Part shown: positions 26,684 through 35,863 of the stretch, piece by piece
Layout: the number at the start of each line of letters is the position of its first letter
Position numbering within the stretch: the stretch's first letter is position 1
Source of the DNA: CALZKI01 sp045124055
Lineage (GTDB): Bacteria; Bacillota; Clostridia; Lachnospirales; Lachnospiraceae
Length of the DNA stretch: 64,000 nt
Assembly: GCA_045124055.1 (NCBI GenBank)
Contig: JBGVKZ010000038.1
Location: 1-64,000 of the forward strand
Direction: 5' to 3'
Made by a program: the position numbers and the translations under genes
The notes under the pieces: generated by a model
What the model was told of the DNA's origin: nothing
Database searches by the model: none
The model's input: the letters and a program-made list of their open reading frames with translations, nothing else

Positions 26684-28003
26684 GTGAAAACAATCGAAAC
26701 TTACGAAGAGGCAGTAGCATATCTGCTGGATATTCCGAAATTTACGAAGAAAAATACGATGGAAGATACCAAAGCCTTTCTGAAGGAATTAGAACTTCCA
26801 CTTTCCCATAAAAAAATCGTTCATGTGGCAGGCACTAACGGAAAAGGTTCTGTCTGCTTTTACTTAAATAATTTGTTGAATGGTGCGAAAAAAAATACAG
26901 GACTTTTTACTTCTCCACATCTTGTGGATATACGTGAAAGGTTTCTTATGAATGGAAAAATGGTGTCAAAAGAGGCATTTTTTGAAGCTTTTTTGCTGGT
27001 TTATGATAAAGTCATGTCAAAATACGAAGACCCATTACACTCCTACCACCCGACCTTTTTCGAGTTTCTTTTCTTTATGGCTATGATATTATTTAGTAGG
27101 GAAGATATCGAATACATCATTTTGGAAACAGGGCTTGGAGGAATGCTGGATTCCACCAATGCTATTGATAAGAAAGAATTGACCATCATCACCCAGATTG
27201 GTTTAGACCATACAGAATATCTGGGAGATACCATAGAAAAAGTAACAAAGCAAAAAGCCGGTATTTTGAGAAAAGATACAAAAGTGCTGTATTTTGCGGA
27301 TTATAAAGAGTTTTCGCAGGTGATAGAATACTGTGCCAATCAGATAGGTGCCGTTTTATGTCCTGTGAAAAAAAATCTTTGTAAAGAAATAAAGTTTCGT
27401 AATAAAAACATTGATTTTTCATATAATTCTAGGTATTATGATTATATTGCTATTACTGTGTCGGGAATTGCCACTTACCAGGTGGAAAATGTTTCTATGG
27501 CACTTTGTGCGTTGGAAACTTTGCTGACAGAAAAGGAAATGCCAACAGTCTCAAAAATTCAAGAAATTTTATTGCAGACGGTGTGGCAGGGAAGAATGGA
27601 AGAAGTGCTTCCAGACATTTTCATAGATGGAGCACATAATGAAAACGGAATTTGTGCTTTTTTAGAAAGTGTAAAGAAGGCACAGGGGACGAAGAAAAGT
27701 CTACTTTTTACAGTGGTTTCCGATAAGGACTATAAGACCATTATAGAAAAAATTGTAGACAGTCAGCTATTTGATGAAATTGTAATCACGAAACTAGATA
27801 ACAGTAGAGCCTTAGATACGCAAGAGATTTTGCGTGAATTTGTGAAATGTGGAAGAAAAGAAATTGAAGTAATAGACAACGTGGAACACGCCTTTTCTAC
27901 TATGGCAGATAGAAAAGCCATAGGAGAGCAGATTTTTGTGGCTGGTTCACTCTATTTGGTTGGAAGGATAAAAGAGATTATCGGGAGGAACCAAAATGAT
28001 TAA
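26684..28003 (+). CDS. folC: folylpolyglutamate synthase / dihydrofolate synthase
   Basis: A 439-residue Mur-ligase-type enzyme that adds glutamate to folates, and in bacteria often also makes dihydrofolate from dihydropteroate. The P-loop is GTNGKGS at residues 50-56. TSPHLVDIRERF and the ILETGLGGMLDSTNA segment are typical of FolC, and FIDGAHNENG opens the C-terminal domain. It starts with GTG at 26684, preceded by GGAG. It lies 66 bp after valS with a hairpin between, and overlaps the next small gene by 8 bp. Confidence 0.92.
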   Translation: MKTIETYEEAVAYLLDIPKFTKKNTMEDTKAFLKELELPLSHKKIVHVAGTNGKGSVCFYLNNLLNGAKKNTGLFTSPHLVDIRERFLMNGKMVSKEAFFEAFLLVYDKVMSKYEDPLHSYHPTFFEFLFFMAMILFSREDIEYIILETGLGGMLDSTNAIDKKELTIITQIGLDHTEYLGDTIEKVTKQKAGILRKDTKVLYFADYKEFSQVIEYCANQIGAVLCPVKKNLCKEIKFRNKNIDFSYNSRYYDYIAITVSGIATYQVENVSMALCALETLLTEKEMPTVSKIQEILLQTVWQGRMEEVLPDIFIDGAHNENGICAFLESVKKAQGTKKSLLFTVVSDKDYKTIIEKIVDSQLFDEIVITKLDNSRALDTQEILREFVKCGRKEIEVIDNVEHAFSTMADRKAIGEQIFVAGSLYLVGRIKEIIGRNQND

Positions 28004-28148
28004 TTTTGAAGAGGAATTGAAAAAGTTTCATCCAAGTCTTGAAGTAGAGGACGCGGAAGATGCTATTTATAATCAGGATTTAACAGATATGGCAGATTTG
28101 TTAGTGAAAATGATGAAAGAAGCAGGATTAGACCAGGAAGAAGAATAA
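27996..28148 (+). CDS. small acidic hypothetical protein (50 aa)
   Basis: An ATG at 27996, inside the last codons of folC, opens a 50-codon frame ending at 28148. The ribosome site GGGAGG (27983-27988) is at good spacing. The product is acidic, with a MINFEEELKKF start and a LDQEEE end, and is predicted helical. The strong ribosome site and the overlap with folC indicate a translated gene. Function is unknown; I do not recognise the family. Confidence 0.65.
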   Translation: MINFEEELKKFHPSLEVEDAEDAIYNQDLTDMADLLVKMMKEAGLDQEEE

Positions 28149-28181
28149 ACCATCATATGCGAATGTGATATGGAGGATTGT

Positions 28182-29594
28182 ATGATTTGTTACCATTGTG
28201 GCTGTAATTTAACTGCTCACAGTTTTTGCACAAATTGTGGTGCAGATGTAGGGCTATATAAGAAGATAATGGCAGTGTCTAATTTGTATTATAACGAAGG
28301 CCTGGAAAAAGCCGGAGTCAGAGATTTAAGTGGTGCCATTATAAGTTTGAGACAGAGTTTAAAATTTAATAAAAATAACATAGAAGCAAGAAATTTATTA
28401 GGACTTGTATATTTTGAGATGGGAGAAGTTGTTGCGGCATTAAGCGAGTGGGTTATTAGCAAAAATATGAAACCCAATAAAAATATTGCCGATGACTATA
28501 TCAATATGGTTCAGAGTAATGCGACCAAATTGGATACAATTAACCAGACCATTAAAAAATATAATCAGGCACTTATCTACTGTCAGCAGGACAGTAAGGA
28601 TATGGCGATTATCCAGCTAAAGAAGGTGTTATCTTTAAACCCGAAGTTTATAAGGGCACACCAGCTGTTAGCACTTTTGTATATTGATGCAGAAGAATGG
28701 GAAAAAGCGGAAAGAGAACTGAAGAAATGTTGTCTTATCGACACCAATAATACTTCTGTTTTACGATATAAAAAAGAAGTTGATAAAATGCTTCTTCCAG
28801 ACGATAGTGCGAAAGCACCAAAGAATAAAAAAACAGTAGGCGATGTTATTCACTATCAGAGAGATAACGAAACTATTATTCAGCCAATCGGCTATAAGGA
28901 GCAAAAAGGAATTTCCTCTGTTATTAATATTATTATTGGTGTGGTAATCGGCATTGCAGTGGCTTGTTTCCTGATTTTGCCGGCTAGAATCAGTAATGCA
29001 AAGGCAGAACTTACAGAACAGTTTAAAGTAGTATCTGAGCAATCAGATGCCAAAAGTGCAACCATTACCGAATTAGAAGGAAAAGTATCCAGTCTTACAG
29101 AAGAAAATAACAATTTGCACGAACAGTTGGATATCTATGTTGGTACAGACGGAACTTTGCAGATTATGGACGATTTGTTAAGTGCAGCAAAACTGTATGT
29201 GGAAACACCAAATGAAGTAGAAATGATTGCAGAGTATTTGGACGCAGTAAACTTAGGAGTAGACATTAAGAGTACTTCCCAGGAATTCCAGGATTTATAT
29301 AATCTCTTAATTGATAAAATCGGTGTTCAGGCATCAACGATTTATTATAATAAGGGTATGGAATTATACAACGAAGAAAATTATGACGACTCTATTACCT
29401 ATTTTACCAGAGCCTATGAATACAATAATCAAAACGGAGAAGCTTTATATAATTTAGGCAATTCTTATCGATTAAATGAACAATCGGTAGAGGCTGTGGA
29501 GATTTACAAGCAGGTAGTTGCCGACTTCGCCGGAACAGAAAAAGCCCGTCGTTCACAGCAATACATTGATGAATTGACAGGTCAAGAAGAATAA
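28182..29594 (+). CDS. zinc-ribbon / TPR membrane protein
   Basis: 470 residues. It begins with a zinc ribbon (CYHCG and CTNCG, residues 3-21). Tetratricopeptide-like repeats follow (about 30-190, for example ALIYCQQDSKDMAIIQLKKVL), then a transmembrane helix (about 243-270), a coiled coil (about 280-315), and two more TPR-like helical pairs at the C-terminus (YNKGMELYNEENYDDSITYF). The N-terminal half would be cytoplasmic and the C-terminal half outside. I use the ATG at 28182 because GGAGG (28171-28175) is 6 nt upstream. It is followed by a strong terminator. A scaffold for a membrane complex is an inference. Confidence 0.82.
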   Translation: MICYHCGCNLTAHSFCTNCGADVGLYKKIMAVSNLYYNEGLEKAGVRDLSGAIISLRQSLKFNKNNIEARNLLGLVYFEMGEVVAALSEWVISKNMKPNKNIADDYINMVQSNATKLDTINQTIKKYNQALIYCQQDSKDMAIIQLKKVLSLNPKFIRAHQLLALLYIDAEEWEKAERELKKCCLIDTNNTSVLRYKKEVDKMLLPDDSAKAPKNKKTVGDVIHYQRDNETIIQPIGYKEQKGISSVINIIIGVVIGIAVACFLILPARISNAKAELTEQFKVVSEQSDAKSATITELEGKVSSLTEENNNLHEQLDIYVGTDGTLQIMDDLLSAAKLYVETPNEVEMIAEYLDAVNLGVDIKSTSQEFQDLYNLLIDKIGVQASTIYYNKGMELYNEENYDDSITYFTRAYEYNNQNGEALYNLGNSYRLNEQSVEAVEIYKQVVADFAGTEKARRSQQYIDELTGQEE

Positions 29595-29614
29595 GTAAAT
29601 CATTAGAGTTTACA

Positions 29615-29649
29615 AAAGAGAACATATAACTGTATGTTCTCTTTTTTTA
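29615..29649 (+). terminator. terminator upstream of the spoIIA operon
   Basis: AGAGAACATA (29617-29626) and TATGTTCTCT (29633-29642) form a perfect stem with a 6-nt loop, flanked by A-run and T-run that extend it. It stands only 24 bp before the spoIIAA start codon, leaving little room for a separate promoter. Confidence 0.85.
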
Positions 29650-29672
29650 TGTCAAAAAGAAGGGAGATTTCT

Positions 29673-29981
29673 ATGGAAGAACAATTTTGCGTAATCGATA
29701 GCTGTTTAATGATTAAGATGCCTGAGGAAATTGACCATTATAAATCAGCTTACATATGTAAAAACGCAGACAAATTTATTTTACAAAAAGAGGTAAACCA
29801 TATTGTGTTCGATTTTGAAGCCACTCGTTTTATGGATAGTTCTGGCATTGGTATCATTATGGGCAGATACAAAAAAATCGCACTTTTTGGCGGAAAAGTA
29901 TTTATCGTTCATGCGGACAAGCAGATTAAAAGAATTTTGACGGTCTCAGGTATGAATAAAATTGTGGAAATAATGGAATAA
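29673..29981 (+). CDS. spoIIAA: anti-sigma-F factor antagonist SpoIIAA
   Basis: A 102-residue STAS-domain protein. When dephosphorylated it binds SpoIIAB and frees sigma-F in the forespore. The phosphorylation motif MDSSGIG is at residues 54-60, with Ser56 matching the serine used in Bacillus subtilis. The open frame extends upstream to 29634, but the GAAGGGAG site just before 29673 and the usual SpoIIAA length favour this start. It is the first gene of spoIIAA-spoIIAB-sigF, 13 bp before spoIIAB. Confidence 0.92.
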   Translation: MEEQFCVIDSCLMIKMPEEIDHYKSAYICKNADKFILQKEVNHIVFDFEATRFMDSSGIGIIMGRYKKIALFGGKVFIVHADKQIKRILTVSGMNKIVEIME

Positions 29982-29994
29982 GTGGGAGAAAAAG

Positions 29995-30486
29995 ATGAAC
30001 AACGAAATGAAAATGGAATTTGATGCAATATCTGAAAATGAAGGCTTTGCGAGAATGGCAGTAGCAGCCTTTGTGATGGGTTTAAATCCAACTTTAGAGG
30101 AGCTTTCCGATATTAAGACAGCCGTTTCTGAAGCGGTTACCAATGCAATTATTCATGGATACGGTAATTTGCAGGGGTATGAAAAAAATAAATATCAGTC
30201 TGCAAATGAAGAAATCAAAGATGGAAAGGTCTATATGAAATGCCGCATTGTAGGAGATGTTTTATTCATTGATATTATGGATAAAGGAGCAGGTATTCCT
30301 GATTTGGAAAAAGCGATGGAGCCTCTTTATACCACCAAACCGGAACTCGACCGGTCCGGAATGGGATTTGCATTTATGGAAGCTTTTATGGACGATTTGG
30401 AAGTGGAAAGCGAAGTTGGAAAAGGCACAAAAATACATATGATTAAGAAAATAGGGGCGACTCCTTGGGTGTATGAAGGAGAGTAG
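29995..30486 (+). CDS. spoIIAB: anti-sigma-F factor / kinase SpoIIAB
   Basis: A 163-residue GHKL-type ATPase that holds sigma-F inactive and phosphorylates SpoIIAA. The N-box is EAVTNAIIHGYG (Glu46, Asn50, His54), the G1 box DKGAGIPD, and the G2 box GMGFAFM. It is slightly longer than typical (about 145), with a hydrophilic insertion near residues 62-75. It lies between spoIIAA and sigF with short gaps. Confidence 0.95.
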   Translation: MNNEMKMEFDAISENEGFARMAVAAFVMGLNPTLEELSDIKTAVSEAVTNAIIHGYGNLQGYEKNKYQSANEEIKDGKVYMKCRIVGDVLFIDIMDKGAGIPDLEKAMEPLYTTKPELDRSGMGFAFMEAFMDDLEVESEVGKGTKIHMIKKIGATPWVYEGE

Positions 30487-30492
30487 CCCTTC

Positions 30493-31212
30493 ATGAAAAA
30501 TAATGAACAATTATTATTACGAGCTAAAGAAGGAGATAAAAGTGCAAAGGATAGGCTAGTAGAAGAAAATTTAGGTCTGGTACATCATATTGTTAAACGA
30601 TACATAGGGAGAGGCGTTGAAGCAGAAGATTTATTTCAAATAGGCAGTATTGGACTTTTGAAAGCGATTGAAAATTTTGATATGCAATACGGCGTACAGT
30701 TTTCCACCTATGCTGTGCCTATGATTCAAGGGGAAATCAAACGGTTTTTAAGAGATGATGGGATGATAAAAGTGAGCCGCAGCATCAAGGAAAATAGCTT
30801 TAAAATTAATAAAGTAATGAATTTATATTGGCAGGAATGTGGAAAAGAACCTACCATAGCAGAGCTTTGTGAAAAAACAGGACTTATGAAAGAAGATATT
30901 GTTATGGCAATGGAAGCCACCACAGAAGTGGAATCCATTTATAAAACAATGAGCGGACAAGACGGCAACGAACAATTTTTAGTAGACAAGCTAATTGGCG
31001 AAAAGGACGAAGGAGAAAAACTGGTGAATAAAGTTTTACTGGGACAATTATTAGATACCTTAAATGGTACGGAAAAAGAGCTCCTTACGATGCGTTATTA
31101 TGAAGACAAGACCCAGACACAAGTGGCAGAAAAATTAGGCATTAGTCAGGTGCAAGTTAGCAGATTGGAAAAGAAGATATTAATGGGCCTACGAAAAGTC
31201 GCACGCCCATAG
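30493..31212 (+). CDS. sigF: sporulation sigma factor SigF
   Basis: A 239-residue sigma-70 family factor that directs forespore gene expression. Region 2 contains DLFQIGSIGLLKAIENFD and FSTYAVPMIQGEIKRFLRDD. Region 3 begins near IKVSRSIKE, and region 4 ends with the helix-turn-helix KTQTQVAEKLGISQVQVSRLEKK. It is the third gene of the spoIIA operon, 6 bp after spoIIAB. The next gene converges on it with a 9-bp gap. Confidence 0.95.
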   Translation: MKNNEQLLLRAKEGDKSAKDRLVEENLGLVHHIVKRYIGRGVEAEDLFQIGSIGLLKAIENFDMQYGVQFSTYAVPMIQGEIKRFLRDDGMIKVSRSIKENSFKINKVMNLYWQECGKEPTIAELCEKTGLMKEDIVMAMEATTEVESIYKTMSGQDGNEQFLVDKLIGEKDEGEKLVNKVLLGQLLDTLNGTEKELLTMRYYEDKTQTQVAEKLGISQVQVSRLEKKILMGLRKVARP

Positions 31213-31221
31213 AAAAAGTGA

Positions 31222-31989
31222 TTATATTAAGTTTAAACCAAGTGTAGAGGCATAGTCTTCGGCATAGGTAATAAAATTGTCGCACAAATCAGACGGAGTA
31301 TGACAATCGGCACCTATCATAACAGGAATATTTGTTTTGGCAACTTCTTTCCAGAAAATATCTACCGGGTATGGAAAACGAATGCCATCAGAATATTCCT
31401 GTTTCCCACGCCTAAAACCGTTGGCATTTAGTTCTAAAGTAAAAGGCCCCTTTTCTGCTTTATCAACAAATAAAGAAATGGCTTTTTTACAATTTTCGTC
31501 CATACCATAATCACGAATGAACATTAAGTCCGGGTGGGCAATATATTTAAAATGGCCGGTTCCCATTCCTTCTATCATATGATTTACGTGGTCAATTAAG
31601 TAAGACGAAGGGATAGAAATATCATACAGGTTATAGCACTTTTTATCAGGGCCGATAAAAAAGTGTTGTCCCATAATCAGATACTCTATGCCATATTGGG
31701 AAAAGAGGAGTGGATAATAAGAGGCATAGGCATCGAAATATTCGATTTCTAATCCAATATGTATGTGAAGCTTATTTTTGTATTTTTCCTGCAAAGAGCT
31801 AGCTTCTTTTACATAGGTAGGGAGCGTATTAAATTCCATACGCATACCAAAGGGGTCTCCGGGAAATGGAGCATGCTCTGAAAAACCAAGGTCAGAAAAA
31901 GAGTTTTCACAGGCTTTTTTTATATAGTCTTCTAAATCACCATTGCCGTGACCACAGTAGTGAGAATGAGTGTGATAATTTGCTTTCAT
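31222..31989 (-). CDS. histidinol-phosphatase-like PHP phosphoesterase
   Basis: A 255-residue PHP-domain protein of the HisJ/HisK type. It begins with the metal-binding pattern H-T-H (residues 6-8) and SHYCGHG, followed by FSEHAPF and GLEIEYF. YIAHPDLMFIRDYG and ADCHTPSDL carry the later metal ligands. The usual role is dephosphorylation of L-histidinol phosphate; no other his gene is in the window, so another phosphomonoester is possible. A GGAGG precedes the ATG. It lies downstream of the receptor gene, separated by a terminator hairpin. Confidence 0.85.
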   Translation of the reverse strand: MKANYHTHSHYCGHGNGDLEDYIKKACENSFSDLGFSEHAPFPGDPFGMRMEFNTLPTYVKEASSLQEKYKNKLHIHIGLEIEYFDAYASYYPLLFSQYGIEYLIMGQHFFIGPDKKCYNLYDISIPSSYLIDHVNHMIEGMGTGHFKYIAHPDLMFIRDYGMDENCKKAISLFVDKAEKGPFTLELNANGFRRGKQEYSDGIRFPYPVDIFWKEVAKTNIPVMIGADCHTPSDLCDNFITYAEDYASTLGLNLI

Positions 31990-32053
31990 AATAGCCTCCT
32001 TAAGCTTGATAGGTTCTAAAAATATTTTCCTAAATAAACCATAATTTGTAAAG

Positions 32054-32089
32054 AAAAAACGCTTCGCTGGAAATAAATCCTGCGAAGCG
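32054..32089 (-). terminator. terminator after the chemotaxis receptor gene
   Basis: CGCTTCGC (32060-32067) pairs with GCGAAGCG (32082-32089), with extra pairing inside the loop. On the minus strand the stem is followed by six T residues (the A-run at 32054-32059). Confidence 0.8.
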
Positions 32090-32105
32090 AGTTTTGTTTT
32101 TTAGA

Positions 32106-34493
32106 TTAATCAATCTTGAAAATACTTACGGAAATATCCAAATCCAAAGCGTTGTCTTGTAAATGTTTTACCGCATCGTTCAATTCTTCAACGGAATGCA
32201 ACTGTCTTTCAACGCTCTTACTTAATTCGTTGGCTGCGGCTTCTGTTTCATTAGAAGTAGCAGAAATACTTTCAATGGCAAGCATTGTGTCATTTTTCGC
32301 TAATTCCATACCCTGAATGGATAAGTTAATGTTTTCAATATCAGAAGATAAGGTTGCAACATGATCCCTGATTTGAGAGAAAATGTTGATGGTAGAATTT
32401 AAGGAAGCTTCCTGCTGTTCTACGATTTCGCTGGCTTTACCAGCTGTTTTAATGGTATGAGCCATACGGCTTTGCAGAGCACCGACAATCTTACGAATTT
32501 CTCCGGCAGCTTCGTTAGAACGTTCCGCGAATTTACGAATATTGTCTGCTACCACTGCGAAACCACGACCAGCGTCACCGGCTCTGGCTGCTTCAATAGA
32601 AGCATTTAGAGAAAGCAGGTCTGTTTCTTCTGCAATATCTTCGATAGTGGCGATGATTTCATTAATGGAAAGAGCATCTTGATTTAATACATTAATTTCT
32701 TCAATAATTTCTTTTGTAACATTTGTTGTATCATTTACGTGTGAGCTTAAGTCTGTAACAATAACCATACCGTCGTTAACAGCAGATTGTGTAGTAGAAG
32801 TAATGTTGTCGATTTCAGATGCATTCCTTTGTACTACATTAATCTTCGTAGCCAGGTCTGACATTTGGTTCAAACAGCTTTCAGTATCAGAAGACTGCTG
32901 AGAAATACCATCATCAATATAGCCAACGGCTTCGGTAATGTTTTTCGTAACATCAAATAACAATTTTGCATTGTCACCAACTGTTCCGGCTGATTCAGAA
33001 AGAGTACCACTTACGTGAGTCATCTTCTTAATCAGGTTTTTCATACTGACAATCATATTGGTTAAGTTAAAGGACAGGGCCTTAAATTCATCTTTTCTAT
33101 TCAAATTGAGAGTGCTTGTTAAATCACCGCTTGAGGTCTGTTTTAATGTTTTATTTACTAAAAGGATTGCTTTTGCAATGTTATTTGCGATTAAGTTACC
33201 AAGTAACAGGGCAAAAACAGCACAAATACAAATCGCTACAACCAAGTAAATTCTAATGGTTTTTACACCAGACAAAATGTTGTCTCTTGGTACCAAAGCA
33301 CAAACCATACCGCCTGTGGATTCTACTGGTGTATATACATAAGAATAATTTGTTCCATCATAGTCAAGGTCTTTTGAACCAGATTCTGCACTTTCCAAAG
33401 CTGCCTGATAGAAGTCTTTGTCATAGAAAGTAAATTCTTCGTTACCACGTGTGGTTTCACTACCGTCTGTATTAATCAAACCTACGATACTTCCATCACC
33501 AAAATTAGAATTGGTTAAGATATCTGCAATATATTCTGTTTTAATATCCACGATAATGTAACCTGCAGGTTTATTAAAACGGTCAGTAAATGGCATAACA
33601 CCGGAAATAGCGTAATCACTGGTTTCGTATCCAAGCACTTCGTCCATTTCAGGGTGAGAACCAATCCAAGTTACTTTAGCATCAGATTCAGCCACAATTT
33701 TTCCGGCATCAGAATTTACAAATGCATCGTAAGCTTCAGCAGATAATACACCCTTAGAAGAAGCGGTATCAAAACCATCTCCGATAACCGTGATGTAGGC
33801 TACCAAATAATCTGCCGTGGACTCGTTGGAAACGATAACCTTCGCATCGTTTGCCATAGTAGTTGTAGCACCGAGACTATAAGCATTGATAACAGTGTCG
33901 TTAATACTTAAACGGGTTGCAATCAATGATGCAGCTTCAAAACCAGACTCGAAATACTCATTCAAAGTAGTCAGAGTGGTATAGGTAGAAGTTTCACTAT
34001 TACTAATCAATGTGTTACTACATCTGCTGTAAATTAAAACGCCTGTGAAAATAAACAGAATAATCGGAACCAAGAAAGCAATAAAAAGTTTTACCTTAAT
34101 TGAATTTAAAAAGTTCACTTTATCATTGGTAATTGGTTCAGCCTCCTGTGGAGCTTTCAGCCTATCAATTCCAGGAATTTTATTGATAATGGCTTTTACC
34201 TTTGCTAAAAATGCTCCCTTTTCTTTTGGAGCTTTTACCTTAGGGGTTTTTACCTTAGGAGCTTTCTCTTTAGCTGCCTTTGGTACTTTTTCTTTAACAG
34301 GTTTTTCTTTTTTGGGTTTTTCACCGGCTGTTTCTTTTGCCGCTGCCTTGGCTTCTTTTGCAGCCTGCTTGCTAGCTTGTTTTGCAGCCTTTTGGAGAGC
34401 TTTTTCCTCTTTGGATAATTGAATCTTAAGCTCTTTCGGGGCTTTTTCTTTCAAAGGCTTATTTTGCATAGCCTTTTCTTCCTTGTTTAGCAT
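32106..34493 (-). CDS. methyl-accepting chemotaxis protein with Lys/Ala-rich N-terminal tail
   Basis: A 795-residue receptor. Residues 1-133 form an unusual basic tail rich in Lys, Ala and Pro (KAPKVKTPKVKAPKEK-type repeats). They come before the first transmembrane helix (about 134-155), so this tail is cytoplasmic. An extracellular ligand-binding region of about 260 residues follows (probably a Cache type), a second helix (about 418-440), a HAMP domain, and the signalling hairpin with the tip DIAEETDLLSLNASIEAARAG. It would couple an outside signal to CheA and the flagellar motor. No other che genes are present. A ribosome site GAGAGGG precedes the ATG. Confidence 0.92.
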   Translation of the reverse strand: MLNKEEKAMQNKPLKEKAPKELKIQLSKEEKALQKAAKQASKQAAKEAKAAAKETAGEKPKKEKPVKEKVPKAAKEKAPKVKTPKVKAPKEKGAFLAKVKAIINKIPGIDRLKAPQEAEPITNDKVNFLNSIKVKLFIAFLVPIILFIFTGVLIYSRCSNTLISNSETSTYTTLTTLNEYFESGFEAASLIATRLSINDTVINAYSLGATTTMANDAKVIVSNESTADYLVAYITVIGDGFDTASSKGVLSAEAYDAFVNSDAGKIVAESDAKVTWIGSHPEMDEVLGYETSDYAISGVMPFTDRFNKPAGYIIVDIKTEYIADILTNSNFGDGSIVGLINTDGSETTRGNEEFTFYDKDFYQAALESAESGSKDLDYDGTNYSYVYTPVESTGGMVCALVPRDNILSGVKTIRIYLVVAICICAVFALLLGNLIANNIAKAILLVNKTLKQTSSGDLTSTLNLNRKDEFKALSFNLTNMIVSMKNLIKKMTHVSGTLSESAGTVGDNAKLLFDVTKNITEAVGYIDDGISQQSSDTESCLNQMSDLATKINVVQRNASEIDNITSTTQSAVNDGMVIVTDLSSHVNDTTNVTKEIIEEINVLNQDALSINEIIATIEDIAEETDLLSLNASIEAARAGDAGRGFAVVADNIRKFAERSNEAAGEIRKIVGALQSRMAHTIKTAGKASEIVEQQEASLNSTINIFSQIRDHVATLSSDIENINLSIQGMELAKNDTMLAIESISATSNETEAAANELSKSVERQLHSVEELNDAVKHLQDNALDLDISVSIFKID

Positions 34494-34704
34494 ATTAGAC
34501 CCTCTCTCTCATTATATACTCTTTAATTTGTATAAATTTGTCATATGTAAAAAATGGCATATGTATCAAATTTCCCATACAGATAATAATATTCTACAAT
34601 GAAACTACAAAAAAATCCATTCTTTTTAGGAAAAAAACACAAAAAAAATACACAAAAAAACAACGGAATTTCCAGTGAAATGACTATGGAAAAAAGATAA
34701 ATTG

Positions 34705-34713
34705 TGTTATACT
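34705..34713 (+). promoter_or_regulatory. extended -10 promoter of the TPR lipoprotein gene
   Basis: TG (34705-34706), one base, then TATACT (34708-34713): an extended -10 element 31 bp before the start codon. There is no good -35, which fits this promoter class. Confidence 0.5.
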
Positions 34714-34744
34714 GGGAAAAGAGATCGTTTATAAGGAGAATCAT

Positions 34745-35779
34745 ATGAAAAAAAGAGTATTTGCTTGCGTATTATTGACGTTAAGTTTCTATATATTTAC
34801 CGCCTGTGGCGAAAAAAATGAATTTGTAGCCCAGGGGATGAAGTCTGTGGAAAGTAATCAGTATACAGAAGCTATTGCTTCGTTTGAAATGGCAATGGAA
34901 AAAGGGGAAGATTTACGCCTTGTATACAGAGGGCTGGGTATCTCTTATATGGGACTTGCCAGATATGACGAAGCCATTGAGTCTTTTTTACTGTCCTTAG
35001 ATAATAGTAGTGGTGTGCCGGATTCTATGGACTATGATGTGAACTATTATTTGGCAGCAGCTTATTATAAAAATGGCCAGATGAAAGAAAGCGAAAGTAC
35101 ATACGATGCAATTATTGACTTAGATAGTCGAGATGCCATTGCCTATGAACTTCGGGGGAAAGTTCGTTTAGAGATGGGGAGATATGAAGAGGCTATGGAG
35201 GATTTCGACAGAGCTATAGAATTAGAACCAAAAGACTATGATATGTTGTTAGAAATTTATAGTGTTTTAGATAAAGAAGGTTATGCAGAAGCAGGAAAAG
35301 GATATTTGGATACCGCCTTGGAAGAAGGGAAAAAGAGTATGACAGACACCCAAAAGGGAATGGTTTATTATTATATGGGTGAATATGAAACTGCAAGACA
35401 AACTTTGGAAAAAGCGAAAAATACAGGAAAGCAGGCAATTACCTATTTAGGTATGACCTATGAAAAATTAGGGGATTACAACTATGCGTGTAGTTTATAC
35501 AACAACTATCTTCTGACAGAAGAAGATGCAACTTTATACAACCAGCTTGGTATGTGCAAACTACAAATGGAGGAATATGAAGAAGCCCTGGCGGCTTTCC
35601 AGACAGGTATGCAGCTGGAAAATTGTCCGTGCCTTCAAAGTCTTAAATTTAATGAAATTGTTGCCTATGAGTACTTAGGCGAATTTCAGAAAGCAGCCAT
35701 ATTAATGGATAGTTATATGTTGACTTACCCGGACGATGAAGATGCGAAAAGAGAGCAGGAATTCTTAAAAACCAGATAA
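34745..35779 (+). CDS. TPR-repeat lipoprotein
   Basis: A 344-residue lipoprotein with signal peptide and lipobox FTAC (about residues 18-21). The mature part is tandem tetratricopeptide repeats from about residue 30 to the end, for example the YEEAMEDFDRAIELEPKDYD unit. Such repeats make protein-protein scaffolds; the partner is unknown. A strong AAGGAG precedes the ATG. It stands alone between an extended -10 promoter and a hairpin terminator, divergent from the chemotaxis receptor gene. Confidence 0.85.
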   Translation: MKKRVFACVLLTLSFYIFTACGEKNEFVAQGMKSVESNQYTEAIASFEMAMEKGEDLRLVYRGLGISYMGLARYDEAIESFLLSLDNSSGVPDSMDYDVNYYLAAAYYKNGQMKESESTYDAIIDLDSRDAIAYELRGKVRLEMGRYEEAMEDFDRAIELEPKDYDMLLEIYSVLDKEGYAEAGKGYLDTALEEGKKSMTDTQKGMVYYYMGEYETARQTLEKAKNTGKQAITYLGMTYEKLGDYNYACSLYNNYLLTEEDATLYNQLGMCKLQMEEYEEALAAFQTGMQLENCPCLQSLKFNEIVAYEYLGEFQKAAILMDSYMLTYPDDEDAKREQEFLKTR

Positions 35780-35810
35780 TTTAGAAATAAGAAAATAAAG
35801 AAAACAGAGA

Positions 35811-35845
35811 GTCCCACCCGGTATTATCCGAGTGGGACAATTTAA
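35811..35845 (+). terminator. terminator after the TPR lipoprotein gene
   Basis: GTCCCACCCGG (35811-35821) pairs with CCGAGTGGGAC (35828-35838), with one C-A mismatch and a 6-nt loop. Only a short AATTTAAA follows, so efficiency is uncertain. Confidence 0.6.
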
Positions 35846-35863
35846 ACGACTAAAGTGGTTAAC

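Noticed and set aside
29617..29642. GAACATA...TATGTTC before spoIIAA as a LexA box
   Set aside because: The arms are 6 nt further apart than a LexA site and are flanked by A and T runs; it is a terminator hairpin.
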